A stretch of DNA of 64,000 nucleotides from Nonomuraea aurantiaca. GTDB lineage: Bacteria; Actinomycetota; Actinomycetes; Streptosporangiales; Streptosporangiaceae. Shown here one piece after another: positions 53,089 through 61,538 of the stretch. The stretch lies in assembly GCF_020215705.1 (NCBI RefSeq), contig NZ_JAIWNB010000035.1, positions 34,898 through 98,897 of the forward strand. The letters run 5' to 3'. The notes under the pieces were generated by a model. It was not told the origin of the DNA. It made no database searches and worked only from the letters and a program-made list of their open reading frames with translations. The stretch's first letter is position 1. The number at the start of each line of letters is the position of its first letter. The position numbers were made by a program, and so were the translations under genes.

Positions 53089-54363
53089 ATGGGGGCCATG
53101 CGGACGCGACGGCTGCTGGGACGGCATCGCCGTGCCCTCCCACGCCAAGTCACATACGGCGAGGTCATCGCCATCAGGGAATTCCGCGCGCTCTGGTACG
53201 GCCAGAGCCTGTCCCTGCTCGGTGACCAGCTCGCCCAGGTGGCGCTGGCCGTGCTCGTCTACGACCGCACGCGATCGCCGCTCGCGACCGCGGCCGTCTA
53301 CGCGCTGACCTACCTGCCGACGATCCTCGGCGGCCCGCTGCTGGCCAGCCTGGCCGACCGGTTCGCGCGCAGGGGCGTCATGATCACATGCGACCTGCTC
53401 CGCGCGGCGCTGGTGGGCGTGATGGCGCTGCCGGGGGTCCCGTTCCCCTTGCTGTGCGGGCTGGTGTTCGTCGTGGTGCTGCTCAGCGCGCCCTTCTCGG
53501 CCGCGCGCGCGGCGCTGCTGCCGGAGGTGCTCGAAGATGACCGGTACATCGTCGGCTCTGCCTTGCAGAACATGACGAACCAGGGCATTCAAATGCTGGG
53601 CTTCGCGGCCGGCGGCGCGATGATCGCCGCCATAGGTCCGTATCGCGCGCTCGCGGTCGACGCGGCCACGTTCCTGGGCTCCGCGCTGATCCTGGTCGCG
53701 CGCGTCCATCGGCGCCCCGCGCCCGCCCATCACAGCGGCAGGTCGTCGATGTGGGCCATGGTCAGGGCGGGATCCCGACTCGTCTTCGGCGACCGGAAAC
53801 TCCGCACTCTTGTGCTCTTCGCCTGGCTCTGCGGCTTCTACATCCTGCCGGAAGGCCTGGCCGTCCCCTACGCGGCGAAGCTCAGCACCGGCACCCTGTC
53901 GGTCCCGGTGGTCACCGGGCTGTTGATGGCGGCGATGCCGATGGGGACCGCGGTGGGGGCGTTCTTCTTCAGTAGGTTCGTCACGCCGCCGCGGCGCTTG
54001 CGCATGATGGGGTGGCTGGCCATCTTGAGCTGTCTGCCGCTGGTCGTGACCGCGATGCAGCCACCGTTGGCCGTGGTGCTGGGGGCGTGGTTCCTGTCGG
54101 GGGTGGGTGGGGCGTACCAACTGGCGGCCAATGCCGCCTTCGTCCAGTGCGTGCCGGCCGACCAACGCGGCCAGGCGTTCGGCCTGGTGCAGTCGGGACT
54201 GCTGGCCGTACAGGGGATCGGGATCCTGATCGGCGGGTTCGCCGCCGAGAAACTCGGACCGGAGCCGGTGGTCGCGCTGGCCGGCGTCACGGGTGTGACG
54301 GTCGCGGCCGTGCTCGCCATACTCTGGTCCGAGTCCCGGGTCGAGACCCCAGCCCCCGCCTGA
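53089..54363 (+). CDS. MFS transporter, 12-helix exporter type
   Basis: 424 residues. Opening REFRALWYGQSLSLLGDQLAQVALAVLVYDRT and motif-A-like SLADRFARRGV are typical of the enterobactin-exporter-like (MFS_3) group; about 12 helices follow and the end ILWSESRVETPAPA is short. Likely exports a small molecule or antibiotic. ATG 53089 lacks a strong ribosome site; GTG/ATG alternatives exist within 4 codons. Convergent with the PspC gene, with the stops adjacent. Confidence 0.85.
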   Translation: MGAMRTRRLLGRHRRALPRQVTYGEVIAIREFRALWYGQSLSLLGDQLAQVALAVLVYDRTRSPLATAAVYALTYLPTILGGPLLASLADRFARRGVMITCDLLRAALVGVMALPGVPFPLLCGLVFVVVLLSAPFSAARAALLPEVLEDDRYIVGSALQNMTNQGIQMLGFAAGGAMIAAIGPYRALAVDAATFLGSALILVARVHRRPAPAHHSGRSSMWAMVRAGSRLVFGDRKLRTLVLFAWLCGFYILPEGLAVPYAAKLSTGTLSVPVVTGLLMAAMPMGTAVGAFFFSRFVTPPRRLRMMGWLAILSCLPLVVTAMQPPLAVVLGAWFLSGVGGAYQLAANAAFVQCVPADQRGQAFGLVQSGLLAVQGIGILIGGFAAEKLGPEPVVALAGVTGVTVAAVLAILWSESRVETPAPA

Positions 54364-54663
54364 TCACTGCTGCGGCTTCTGCTCGCCGCGGTAGTAGTCG
54401 GTGCCGTCCTGCCAGGTGGACTTGGCCTGCTGCTTGTTGAGGAGGTCCTGGGCGATCGAGGTGTTGCGGTCCTCGTCCGGCATCAGCAGCCAGCCGATCG
54501 CGTACACGCCTACTCCGAGCCCACCGAACAGCGTGACGACCGCCAGGCCGATCCTGATCAGGTTGGCGTCGATGCCGAGATACTCCCCGATGCCCGAGCA
54601 GACACCCGCGATGACGCGGCCGTTGTTGGTCCGACGAAGCTGCTTGACGTTGTATTCGCTCAT
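54364..54663 (-). CDS. PspC-domain membrane protein
   Basis: 99 residues. PspC signature KQLRRTNNGRVIAGVCSGIGEYLGIDANLIRIGLAVVTLFGG with the following hydrophobic segment and LLMPDE ending, then a polar tail. Envelope-stress protein of the inner membrane; the other psp genes are not next to it. Confidence 0.9.
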   Translation of the reverse strand: MSEYNVKQLRRTNNGRVIAGVCSGIGEYLGIDANLIRIGLAVVTLFGGLGVGVYAIGWLLMPDEDRNTSIAQDLLNKQQAKSTWQDGTDYYRGEQKPQQ

Positions 54664-54754
54664 GTCTCAAGACTGCCCGGCGACCCGGCGTTCGCACATC
54701 AGGATTCCCCCTGGTAGAACCCTGGTAGGCCCTTACATGACGGAAGGACGCTCG

Positions 54755-55909
54755 ATGGACGACCTGCTGCGCCTGGACGACCGGCTCAACGGCGAGCAGC
54801 GGCTGATCCGCGACACCGTCAGGTCCTTCGTCGACGACCGCGTCCTGCCGTACGTGGGCGACTGGTTCGAGCAGGGCACCTTTCCCGCACGCGAGCTCGC
54901 GCCCGCTCTCGGCTCGCTCGGCCTGCTCGGCATGCACCTCGAGGGCTACGGCTGCGCCGGCACGGACGCCATCTCGTACGGTGTGGCCTGCCGCGAACTC
55001 GAAGCCGGAGACTCGGGTCTGCGGTCCTTCGTGTCGGTTCAGGGCTCGCTGGCCATGTTCCCCATCTGGCGTTATGGGTCCGCCGAGCAGAAAGAGCAAT
55101 GGTTGCCCCGGATGGCCGCCGGTGAGGCGATCGGCTGTTTCGGCCTTACGGAGCCCGACCACGGCTCCGACCCGGCCAACATGCGCACGTACGCCAAGCG
55201 AGACGGCTCCGACTGGATCCTGAACGGTTCCAAGATGTGGATCACCAACGGCTCCATCGCCGACGTGGCCGTCGTGTGGGCGCAGACGGACGACGGCATC
55301 CGCGGCTTCGTCGTACCGACCGATACGCCGGGCTTCTCCGCCCCTGAGATCCACAAGAAGCTGTCCCTTAGGGCCTCGATCACCTCGTCCCTGTATTTCG
55401 ACGACGTACGCCTGCCCGCCTCAGCCGTACTCCCGGAAGTCTCCGGTCTGAAAGGCCCGCTCTCCTGCCTCTCCGAGGCCCGCTTCGGCATCATCTGGGG
55501 CGTCGTGGGCGCCGCCCGCGCCTGCCTGGAGGCGGCGGTCTCCTACGCGAAGACGCGCGTGCAGTTCGACAAGCCGATCGGGGCCTTCCAGCTGACCCAG
55601 GAGAAACTGGCCTGGATGTACGTCGGAACGGCACAGGCGGGCCTGACGGCCCTGCACCTTGGCGAGCTGAAGGACAGCGGAAAGCTGGAGCCCCGGCAGA
55701 TCAGCTTCGGCAAACTGGCCAACGTACGGGCGGCGCTGGACATCGCCCGGCAGGCTCGAACGATCTTGGGCGGGAACGGGATCACGCTGGAGTACCCTGT
55801 GATCAGGCACATGAACAACCTGGAGAGCGTACTCACCTACGAAGGCACCCAGGAGATCCACACACTGGTGCTGGGGGAAGCGCTGACGGGGCTCCCGGCT
55901 TATCGGTGA
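54755..55909 (+). CDS. Acyl-CoA dehydrogenase (glutaryl-CoA dehydrogenase-like)
   Basis: 384 residues; ATG 54755 after AAGGA (ATG 54737 possible). FAD-dependent oxidation of an acyl-CoA: CFGLTEPDHGSDPANM and WITNGSIADVAVVWA in the FAD/substrate region, RARFGIIWGVVGAA-like helix, ILGGNGITLEYPVIRHMNNLESVLTYEGTQEIHTLVLG with the catalytic Glu in YEGTQEIH. The Arg-rich substrate region and the conserved tail are those of glutaryl-CoA dehydrogenases, so a lysine/tryptophan breakdown role is plausible. Confidence 0.9.
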   Translation: MDDLLRLDDRLNGEQRLIRDTVRSFVDDRVLPYVGDWFEQGTFPARELAPALGSLGLLGMHLEGYGCAGTDAISYGVACRELEAGDSGLRSFVSVQGSLAMFPIWRYGSAEQKEQWLPRMAAGEAIGCFGLTEPDHGSDPANMRTYAKRDGSDWILNGSKMWITNGSIADVAVVWAQTDDGIRGFVVPTDTPGFSAPEIHKKLSLRASITSSLYFDDVRLPASAVLPEVSGLKGPLSCLSEARFGIIWGVVGAARACLEAAVSYAKTRVQFDKPIGAFQLTQEKLAWMYVGTAQAGLTALHLGELKDSGKLEPRQISFGKLANVRAALDIARQARTILGGNGITLEYPVIRHMNNLESVLTYEGTQEIHTLVLGEALTGLPAYR

Positions 55910-55968
55910 GGGGGCGGAAGGGCGTCGCGTGGGGGGCGGTAATCTCTGTACCCTTGTGCTGTTGCTAG

Positions 55969-56041
55969 GGGGCGTTAGCTCAATTGGCAGAGCTGCGGAC
56001 TTTTAATCCGTAGGTTCCGGGTTCGAGCCCCGGGCGCCCTA
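55969..56041 (+). tRNA. tRNA-Lys (anticodon TTT), integration site of the AICE
   Basis: 73 nt; GCTC D-stem, anticodon loop CTTTTAA, TTCGAGC T-loop. The acceptor GGGGCGT pairs with GCGCCCT, so position 1:72 is G-U instead of the usual G-C; the T at 56040 lies in the segment that integration would have replaced. An integrase gene ending 72 bp downstream and pointing at the tRNA identifies it as the attachment site. Confidence 0.93.
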
Positions 56042-56112
56042 CCTCAATGACCTGGGCGGACTCCCCAATCTTCATGATCCGGAAGCCCGCTCTGTTGCAT
56101 TTTCAGTTGCAG

Positions 56113-57429
56113 TTATCCCCAGAGTGCGCGGCCCATGCGGGCTGCTGCTTCGGTCGAGAGTGTCGCCGTGATGTGGGTGTAGCGCTTGGTCGTGGTCAGT
56201 TGTGAGTGGCCGAGAATCTCCTGAACGACGCTGATGTCCACGCCTTGTTCGATGAGGAGTGTCGCAGCGGTGTGGCGGGCGTCGTGGACGCGGGCGTCTT
56301 TCTCGACTTCGGCCAGGCGGAGGAGTTCCTTCCATTCGTCCCAGTCCTGTCCGGCGTCGATGGGGCGTCCGTCTAGGTGGCACCAGATGAGGTCATAGTC
56401 CTGCCACCGCTCCCCCGCCGCTTCCCGTTCGGTCTGCTGGGCCTTCTGGTGGAGCTTGAGGAGCGGGATCAGCGGGGGCGGGATCATGACGGTTCGCTTG
56501 CTCTTGCCCTTGGGCTTCACAAAGATCCAGCCGCCTACGCGTTCGGGGGAGGAGGGTGCGTGCTTGGTGCAGTGGGGCGCGCAGTACTTCTGGCCTTTCT
56601 TGTTGCACACGTGCTTGCGGCCGGAGGTGCGCTTGGCCTTGGGGCAGTCCTTGGGGCACGGGTAGCGGTGAAGTCGTCCGCCGCAGGTGTGCGGGTCCTT
56701 GCAGCCGTGGCGGTAGCGCTGGTGCTTGATCTGCCAGAAGACGCGGATGACGCCTCGCTTGAGGTCCACGTACTTCCAGCGCAGGCCCAACGCCTCACAT
56801 TGCCGAAGGCCGAGAGCGAGCGCCACGGACCAACGGGTTCCGTTCCTCTGCTGGTTGGCCACATCGAGGACATCGCGGGCCTCGTCGGCGTCGAGCGGTT
56901 CGATCTCCACGTCCTCAGAGGCGGGTGCATCGATCAACGTGCAGACGTTCCGGGAGACCTTCTCCCGGCGTACTGCGATCTTTAGTGCGCGAGACAGGAT
57001 GCGGTGAATCTGGAGGATCGTGTTCTGGGCGAGACCCTGCTGTGAGAGGTAGGCGTAGAAGGCGTCCAAGTGCTCAGGGCGTAGCCGGTCGAGTCGGTGA
57101 GCACCCAGACGCGGAATGATCCAGTGTTCGACCTTGGGCCGGTAGGTGCTCACCAGCGTGAGGTCACTGACTTTCAGCGGGGCGATCTCGTCGAGGTAAG
57201 TGCGCATCCACTCGGCGACCGTAGGAGCCCGACCCGGCTTGTCTGTCTTGCCGGAGTCCCGTTGCTTCTCCAGTTCACGGACCTTGCCGGTCACCTCGGT
57301 TTCGGTGTTGCCGATGCGGTGTCGGCGGTCGGGAGAGCCGTCGTCCTTGACTCCCATGGTCACCCAGCCGTGCCACTTGCCATCTTTGCCAAGGAAGATC
57401 GAGGAACGGCCGTTGGGCTTGCGTGCCAT
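56113..57429 (-). CDS. int: AICE tyrosine integrase with cysteine-rich insert
   Basis: 438 residues. Core-binding domain (about 70-165) and catalytic domain with Arg box ALGLRQCEALGLRW, H-x-x-R box VHDARHTAATLLIEQG, ILGHSQLTTTKRYTHI with the nucleophile Tyr. Between the Arg and His boxes lies an insert (about 240-295) with seven to eight Cys and several His (HGCKDPHTCGG, CPKDCPK, HVCNKKG, YCAPHCTKH) that probably binds zinc; such inserts occur in other AICE integrases. ATG 57429 overlaps the xis stop. Frame is intact. Confidence 0.92.
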   Translation of the reverse strand: MARKPNGRSSIFLGKDGKWHGWVTMGVKDDGSPDRRHRIGNTETEVTGKVRELEKQRDSGKTDKPGRAPTVAEWMRTYLDEIAPLKVSDLTLVSTYRPKVEHWIIPRLGAHRLDRLRPEHLDAFYAYLSQQGLAQNTILQIHRILSRALKIAVRREKVSRNVCTLIDAPASEDVEIEPLDADEARDVLDVANQQRNGTRWSVALALGLRQCEALGLRWKYVDLKRGVIRVFWQIKHQRYRHGCKDPHTCGGRLHRYPCPKDCPKAKRTSGRKHVCNKKGQKYCAPHCTKHAPSSPERVGGWIFVKPKGKSKRTVMIPPPLIPLLKLHQKAQQTEREAAGERWQDYDLIWCHLDGRPIDAGQDWDEWKELLRLAEVEKDARVHDARHTAATLLIEQGVDISVVQEILGHSQLTTTKRYTHITATLSTEAAARMGRALWG

Positions 57430-57611
57430 CACGCCGCCTCCTTGTCTTCCAGGTCACGGGCGAAATCCAGCAGGGCGGCAGCGGGGATCAGGCGGTATCC
57501 GTCGCGCTTGATCGACCGGAGTTCACCGGTCTTGATGAGTCGGAAGATGGCTGTACGGCTCATCCCCAAGACCATGGCCGCGTCGTTCGGCCGGTAGAAG
57601 AGCCTCTCCAT
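57429..57611 (-). CDS. xis: Excisionase-type HTH protein
   Basis: 60 residues, a single MerR/BldC-like winged helix: FYRPNDAAMVLGMSRTAIFRLIKTGELRSIKRDGYRLIPAAALLDFAR. Directionality factor for the adjacent integrase, with which it overlaps (TGATG). Its ATG also overlaps the stop of the upstream rep frame. Confidence 0.88.
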   Translation of the reverse strand: MERLFYRPNDAAMVLGMSRTAIFRLIKTGELRSIKRDGYRLIPAAALLDFARDLEDKEAA

Positions 57612-59216
57612 CACGCGGCGCTCCTAAGTGGCTCGGTTGCCGAAAGATCTTGTCCGGCTGCTGCGGCTTCCAGTTCGCGGAGGTGGGCGCGCCAGCGTTG
57701 GCGTTCGTGGACGGATCTAAGGAGGCGCGCGGCGAGTGGCGGCACGTTGGCGTCTCCGGCTGGGACGGACCGCCAGACGTAGCGGTGTAGGTCGGTGGGT
57801 TCGTCGGGTTGGCCGAGGGCTTGCAGGACCCAGGTGCGCGGTCCTGCTTGTGTTCGGTGAGGGTCTTGTTGCTCCACTTGCGGGAGACCAGGACGCGGCG
57901 TCCGGCGTAGCCGAGGTGTTCGGGCTTGTGGGCCTTGCCACGGCAGCCGGGGATCATGCCGGGCTTGGCGCTCTTGGGCTGGATGCCGTAGCGCAGCCAG
58001 TTCGGCAGGTGGGCGAGCACGGTTCGTAGCGCAGGGCGTCGATCATGCGGGCCGCGTGCTCTCGCTGGGCTTGGCCGTCGAGGGTGTCGCCGAGGGACTT
58101 GGTGAGGTACTTGGACAAGTACCGGATGCACTGGTCGGCGTCGGTTGTCCCGGCGAGGACGCCTTGGACGTCGACTTGTTCGCCGAAGCGGAGCACGTGG
58201 AGTGGTTCGGCATCCTCGTCGACGGCGTCGAGGGCCTGGTCCCAGGTGGGCAGGACTTCGCCGGTTGCCGGGTTGAGGTAGCCGGTGCCGTCCTGCCAGA
58301 CCGGCAGGTGATCGCCCTCGAAGACCACTTCGTCGGCCTGCGGCCACCAGACCTGGTGGTAGGTGGCGGCGGCTATCTGCTTGATCTCGGCGCGGGGCAG
58401 GGTGCCGCGGATGGCCATGTGCAGGTGCGGCGCGAGGCGTTTCTGTGGTTCGACGGCGGCGAAGTACTGCACGTCGTAGCCTGCGACCCGGCGTAGGTTC
58501 TGGACGAAGCGATCGACCAGCTTGGAGAAGTGCAGCGCGTCCCGAGCGGCCCGCCGGTAGTCGTAGGTTTCCGGATCGGTGGGAGCGCCGTCGCGGACCT
58601 TGCCGTAGCTGGGCAGGGTGAGTGTGACGAACAGGGACGGCCGGTAGATCCTGCCGTCCGCGCCCTGGAAGGTGCGTCCAAGGGTGGTGTTGGTCATCGT
58701 GCGCTTGGGCAGGTCCGGTGCGTCCTGCCGCCGCCTGGTCGAGCGGGAGCGCTTGGCGGTTGTCCGGCCAAGGACGTTGCCCCGCATCCCGGCCGCGTTG
58801 ATCTCCTCGTCGAGGCCGGTGATGATCGCGTCCAAGTCGGTGGTGTCGTCGCCGGCCTTTTCGGCGGCGTCGTGTTGGGCCTGGATATCGGCGCGGAACT
58901 CGACGAGCCAGCGCTGTTCCTCGTTGCCCTCGTCGGGCGTGATGGCGGGTTCGGTGTCCAGGTGCCAGCCCTCGCGGCACTGGGCCATACGGAGTTGCCG
59001 GTTGCGCTTGGCGCACGGCGGGCACTTGCTGTCGAGAGTGGAGCCGCACGGTACGTCGATGATCTCCGAGTGGCCGGTGACGATGTCGAGCCGCTTGAGT
59101 GGGATGGGCCGGATACAGACGCCGTGGAGCTTGGCGACCTCTTCGAGCACCTCGCGAGCCATGGGCATGGTCTGACGTACGGCCCGAGGTAGTGCGCGGT
59201 CGTGCGCATGGGTCAT
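57611..59216 (-). pseudogene. rep: RepSA-type replication initiator, two frameshifts
   Basis: ATG 59216 after GGGAGG. Frame one (to ~58,005) encodes the zinc-binding start (VPCGSTLDSKCPPCAKRN), the rolling-circle core (RPSLFVTLTLPSYGKV, APHLHMAIRGTLP) and IRYLSKYLTKSLGD. At ~58,004 one base is missing and the protein continues in a second frame (NWLRYGIQPKSAKPG, LGYAGRRVLVSRKWSNKTLTEHK); at ~57,836 another base is missing and the end (TWVLQALGQPDEPTD, YVWRSVPAGD) is in the third frame. Restored length would be about 535 residues, normal for AICE Rep proteins. Confidence 0.85.
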
Positions 59217-59368
59217 GCGGACCTCCCTTCGTCGGGGTCGGTGAGGATGAGTGCGGTCTGGCCGCACTCGCGGCACTCGACCTGGGCGCGGACCAGGTCG
59301 AGCCAGAGAAGGTTCAGGGTGTGGCAGGTGGCGCAGCGAAGGCCGTCGAGGAAGTGGGCGAGTGTCAT
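59213..59368 (-). CDS. 51-residue zinc-ribbon protein between tra and rep
   Basis: Too short for routine calling but tightly placed: its ATG overlaps the tra stop and its stop overlaps the rep ATG. Two CxxC knuckles (LRCATCHTL and VECRECGQT) frame a hydrophobic segment; the tail is acidic. Such mini zinc ribbons recur between spd/tra and rep in AICEs; function unknown. Frame intact. Confidence 0.7.
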   Translation of the reverse strand: MTLAHFLDGLRCATCHTLNLLWLDLVRAQVECRECGQTALILTDPDEGRSA

Positions 59369-60395
59369 GCGGCCTGCCCGTAGTAGGCGACCATGGCGCG
59401 GATGTCGGCGTCGGAGACGTAGGCGGCGCGGACGCGGATGGGTTCGGGTGAGGTTTCCAGGCGCATGTAGGCGACGCCTACGCCCAGTTCTGGGATGAGT
59501 GAGATGTGGTCGGCGAGGGCGCCGCGATCTCTGGCGCCGTCGCGGAGGACCATGTCCACCTGTTCGGACTCGTCGAGCCGGAGCGCGATCTTGTCGGGGA
59601 ACAGGTTGCGGATGTTCATGACCTCTTTGCGTGGGTCCTGAAGGGCCGCCATGACGCCGACGCCGACTGAGCGGCCTTGAGTGGCGAGGGTGGCCAGGGC
59701 GGCGGAGATGCGTTGCCTGAGCTGCTTGTCGGGCTGGTAGGCGGTCAGGAACGCCACCTCGTCGACGAGCACCAGGACGAACGGGTCCTCGACGGTCGGG
59801 GCGTGTGAGCGCTGGAGTCCGGCGAAGCGGGTCGCGCGCTTTTGCATGACGCTGACGGCGTCGTCGAGCAGGTCGGCGCAGTCGGAGGGATGGGCGGCGT
59901 ACCGCCCTTGGAACAGCTCCCGCCCATAGGACAACTCCATCAGCTTGGGGTCCAGCGCCCAGATCTCGACCAGCCCGCGCGCATGGCGGGGAGCAGACCG
60001 CGAATGGTGTCCCATAGGAACGAGCCCTTGCCCGCCCCGGTCGCGCCCGCGATCAGGATGTGGGTTCCGTGGACCTTGAGCCGGAGCGGCTTGCCGTCCT
60101 CCTGCTTGCCGATCTCGACCGGCCCGACCGTTGGTTCTTCTGGGATGGGGAGCGCGGGCATGGGTACGGCGAGTGGGTCGCGGCGCGGGAAGGTGAGCAG
60201 CAGCCGGCCACCCTTGACGAGCGCGACCCGGCAGGAGGTGGCGCCGAAGCCCTGGGCGAGGTTGTCGATGCGGTCGGACCAGTCCTTGACCGCCTGGCCG
60301 TCGAGAGTCATGACGGCGAGAATCACCCAGGCGTTCGATGACCACTTCGGGTCCAGGCCGCGCCACGTTGCCACAGCAAAGCGGCAGCGAGGACT
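59365..60395 (-). pseudogene. FtsK/SpoIIIE-type AICE transfer gene (TraB-like), truncated and frameshifted
   Basis: Walker A (HILIAGATGAGKGSFLWDTI) is in one frame (from about 60,374) and Walker B (FVLVLVDEVAFLTAY) with the Q-loop and C-terminus in another; one base is missing near 59,973 (in MRAG/LVEIWALDPKL). Upstream the frame hits a stop at about 60,393, so the membrane-spanning N-terminus is gone. In relatives this hexameric ATPase moves double-stranded DNA between hyphae. As it stands the gene cannot make a functional pump. Confidence 0.82.
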
Positions 60396-60484
60396 TCAGC
60401 AACCTCTTCGAGGAATCCGCCACTCCCTACCACTGAGGCCTTTTCATCCTGATGGCCTAGTCGCAGCGGACCTAGTGATTGTTG

Positions 60485-60790
60485 TCATGCGATGTAGCCG
60501 GGGCGATCGGGTTCGGGCTTTGCCTCCGAGATCTGATCCTCGCGGACGTACACGTGAACCCAGAAGTCCTTGCCGCAGTGCGGGCACTCGGTGTGGCCCT
60601 CGCCGTCGGCTGTGCCCCCGTCCGGGCGTCGCGGCGGTTTGTTCCTGTATCCACCAGCCCATCGCAAGGCGTCCCCGAGCCGGTATCTCCGCAGGTCCAG
60701 AAGTCCGAGCTTGAATTCCACCTCGCACATCGCATTAGCCCGGCATCGAGGGCATTCCAGCTCGACCAGCAGCAGGTTGTAGAGGCCCAT
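60485..60790 (-). CDS. Small protein with two CxxC zinc knuckles
   Basis: 101 residues; ATG 60790 after AAGGTGAG. Pattern MGLYNLLLVELECPRCRANAMCEVEFKLG...YRLGD...HTECPHCGKDFWVHVYVRE: a CxxC pair near each end forming a likely zinc ribbon. Relatives are hypothetical proteins of actinomycete genomic islands. Function unknown; it follows an IS5 remnant and precedes the broken tra gene. Confidence 0.6.
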   Translation of the reverse strand: MGLYNLLLVELECPRCRANAMCEVEFKLGLLDLRRYRLGDALRWAGGYRNKPPRRPDGGTADGEGHTECPHCGKDFWVHVYVREDQISEAKPEPDRPGYIA

Positions 60791-60840
60791 CAGCTCACCT
60801 TCCTGGACCATTGAGTGGCTTTGATCCCGCTTCGCGGAGT

Positions 60841-61050
60841 TGAAGGAAGGATTGCTTTGACGAGCTGACCTGCGAGGAGTGGGCAGCAGCGGAGTTTGCG
60901 GAGGATGCACCAGGTTTTCAGCTGGGCGTTGGCGCGTTCGCCGGGCCTGCGGACCTTGGCGTGGGCCGCGTTGGCGGCCTTCTGTGAGGCGGGCTTGTTG
61001 CGGCCCTTGTAGGGCACGCGCACGTGCTCACCGGCGCCGACAGGCCAGCA
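60841..61050 (-). pseudogene. IS5-family transposase C-terminal remnant
   Basis: EHVRVPYKGRNKP, KAANAAHAKVRRPGERANAQLKTW and ILRKLRCCPLLAGQLVKAI are the end of a DDE_Tnp_4-type transposase, with the E of the DDE triad in the ERANAQLK helix. Only ~70 residues survive. The same region of a related IS lies at 62.6-62.8 kb in the same orientation. Confidence 0.75.
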
Positions 61051-61100
61051 ACCGTTTGCGATGCCGTGCGCGACCCCGCCCGCGCCCGGCATCGCAGCGC

Positions 61101-61280
61101 CTACTTAATGACTGCTTGCAGGGCTACCAGAACCGCAGCCGCTGCTGTGATCGCTAGAGCCGGGCCTCCGGCAGTGTGAGCTGAAACAGCTGCCAGCCCG
61201 GTCAGAGCTAGGATGACCACCCAGCGAAGAGGCAGTTGCGGGGGTTCCTGCGGTGCTTTCTGGGACTTACGCTTTGCCAT
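61101..61280 (-). CDS. 59-residue two-helix membrane protein
   Basis: ATG 61280 follows AGGAGCG. A basic N-terminus (MAKRKSQKAPQEPP) precedes two hydrophobic helices (WVVILALTGLAAVSAHTAG and ALAITAAAAVLVALQAV). Size and position suit the small spread (Spd) proteins of AICEs that assist intramycelial transfer, but there is no diagnostic motif. Confidence 0.6.
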   Translation of the reverse strand: MAKRKSQKAPQEPPQLPLRWVVILALTGLAAVSAHTAGGPALAITAAAAVLVALQAVIK

Positions 61281-61414
61281 GCGGCACGCTCCTGTGCTTT
61301 CCATGAGTAGTCGCCGCGCGGGGCTCCGGCTGTACCCCGGAGCCCCGCCTTGATACCCGGCCTTCACCAGCCATCATGGAGGATCATTCATGCCCCATTT
61401 GCGTGCGAGGATCT

Positions 61415-61497
61415 ACGCCTTGACCCGCCGGTGAGCGGGCGCTGATCATAGGAGAATCCCGAAGCACCCTTGAAACTGGAGGGGCGGGTCAAGGCGT
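61415..61497. repeat. Perfect 15-bp inverted repeat with 53-bp spacing
   Basis: ACGCCTTGACCCGCC (61415-61429) and GGCGGGTCAAGGCGT (61483-61497) are exact inverse complements. They lie just upstream of the lower-GC gene at 61539. Could be a paired operator, an origin or recombination site of the element, or IS ends. Confidence 0.6.
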
Positions 61498-61538
61498 CGA
61501 AGTTGGTCACGGTCCAACCCGCCAGGCTGAGGAGACAC

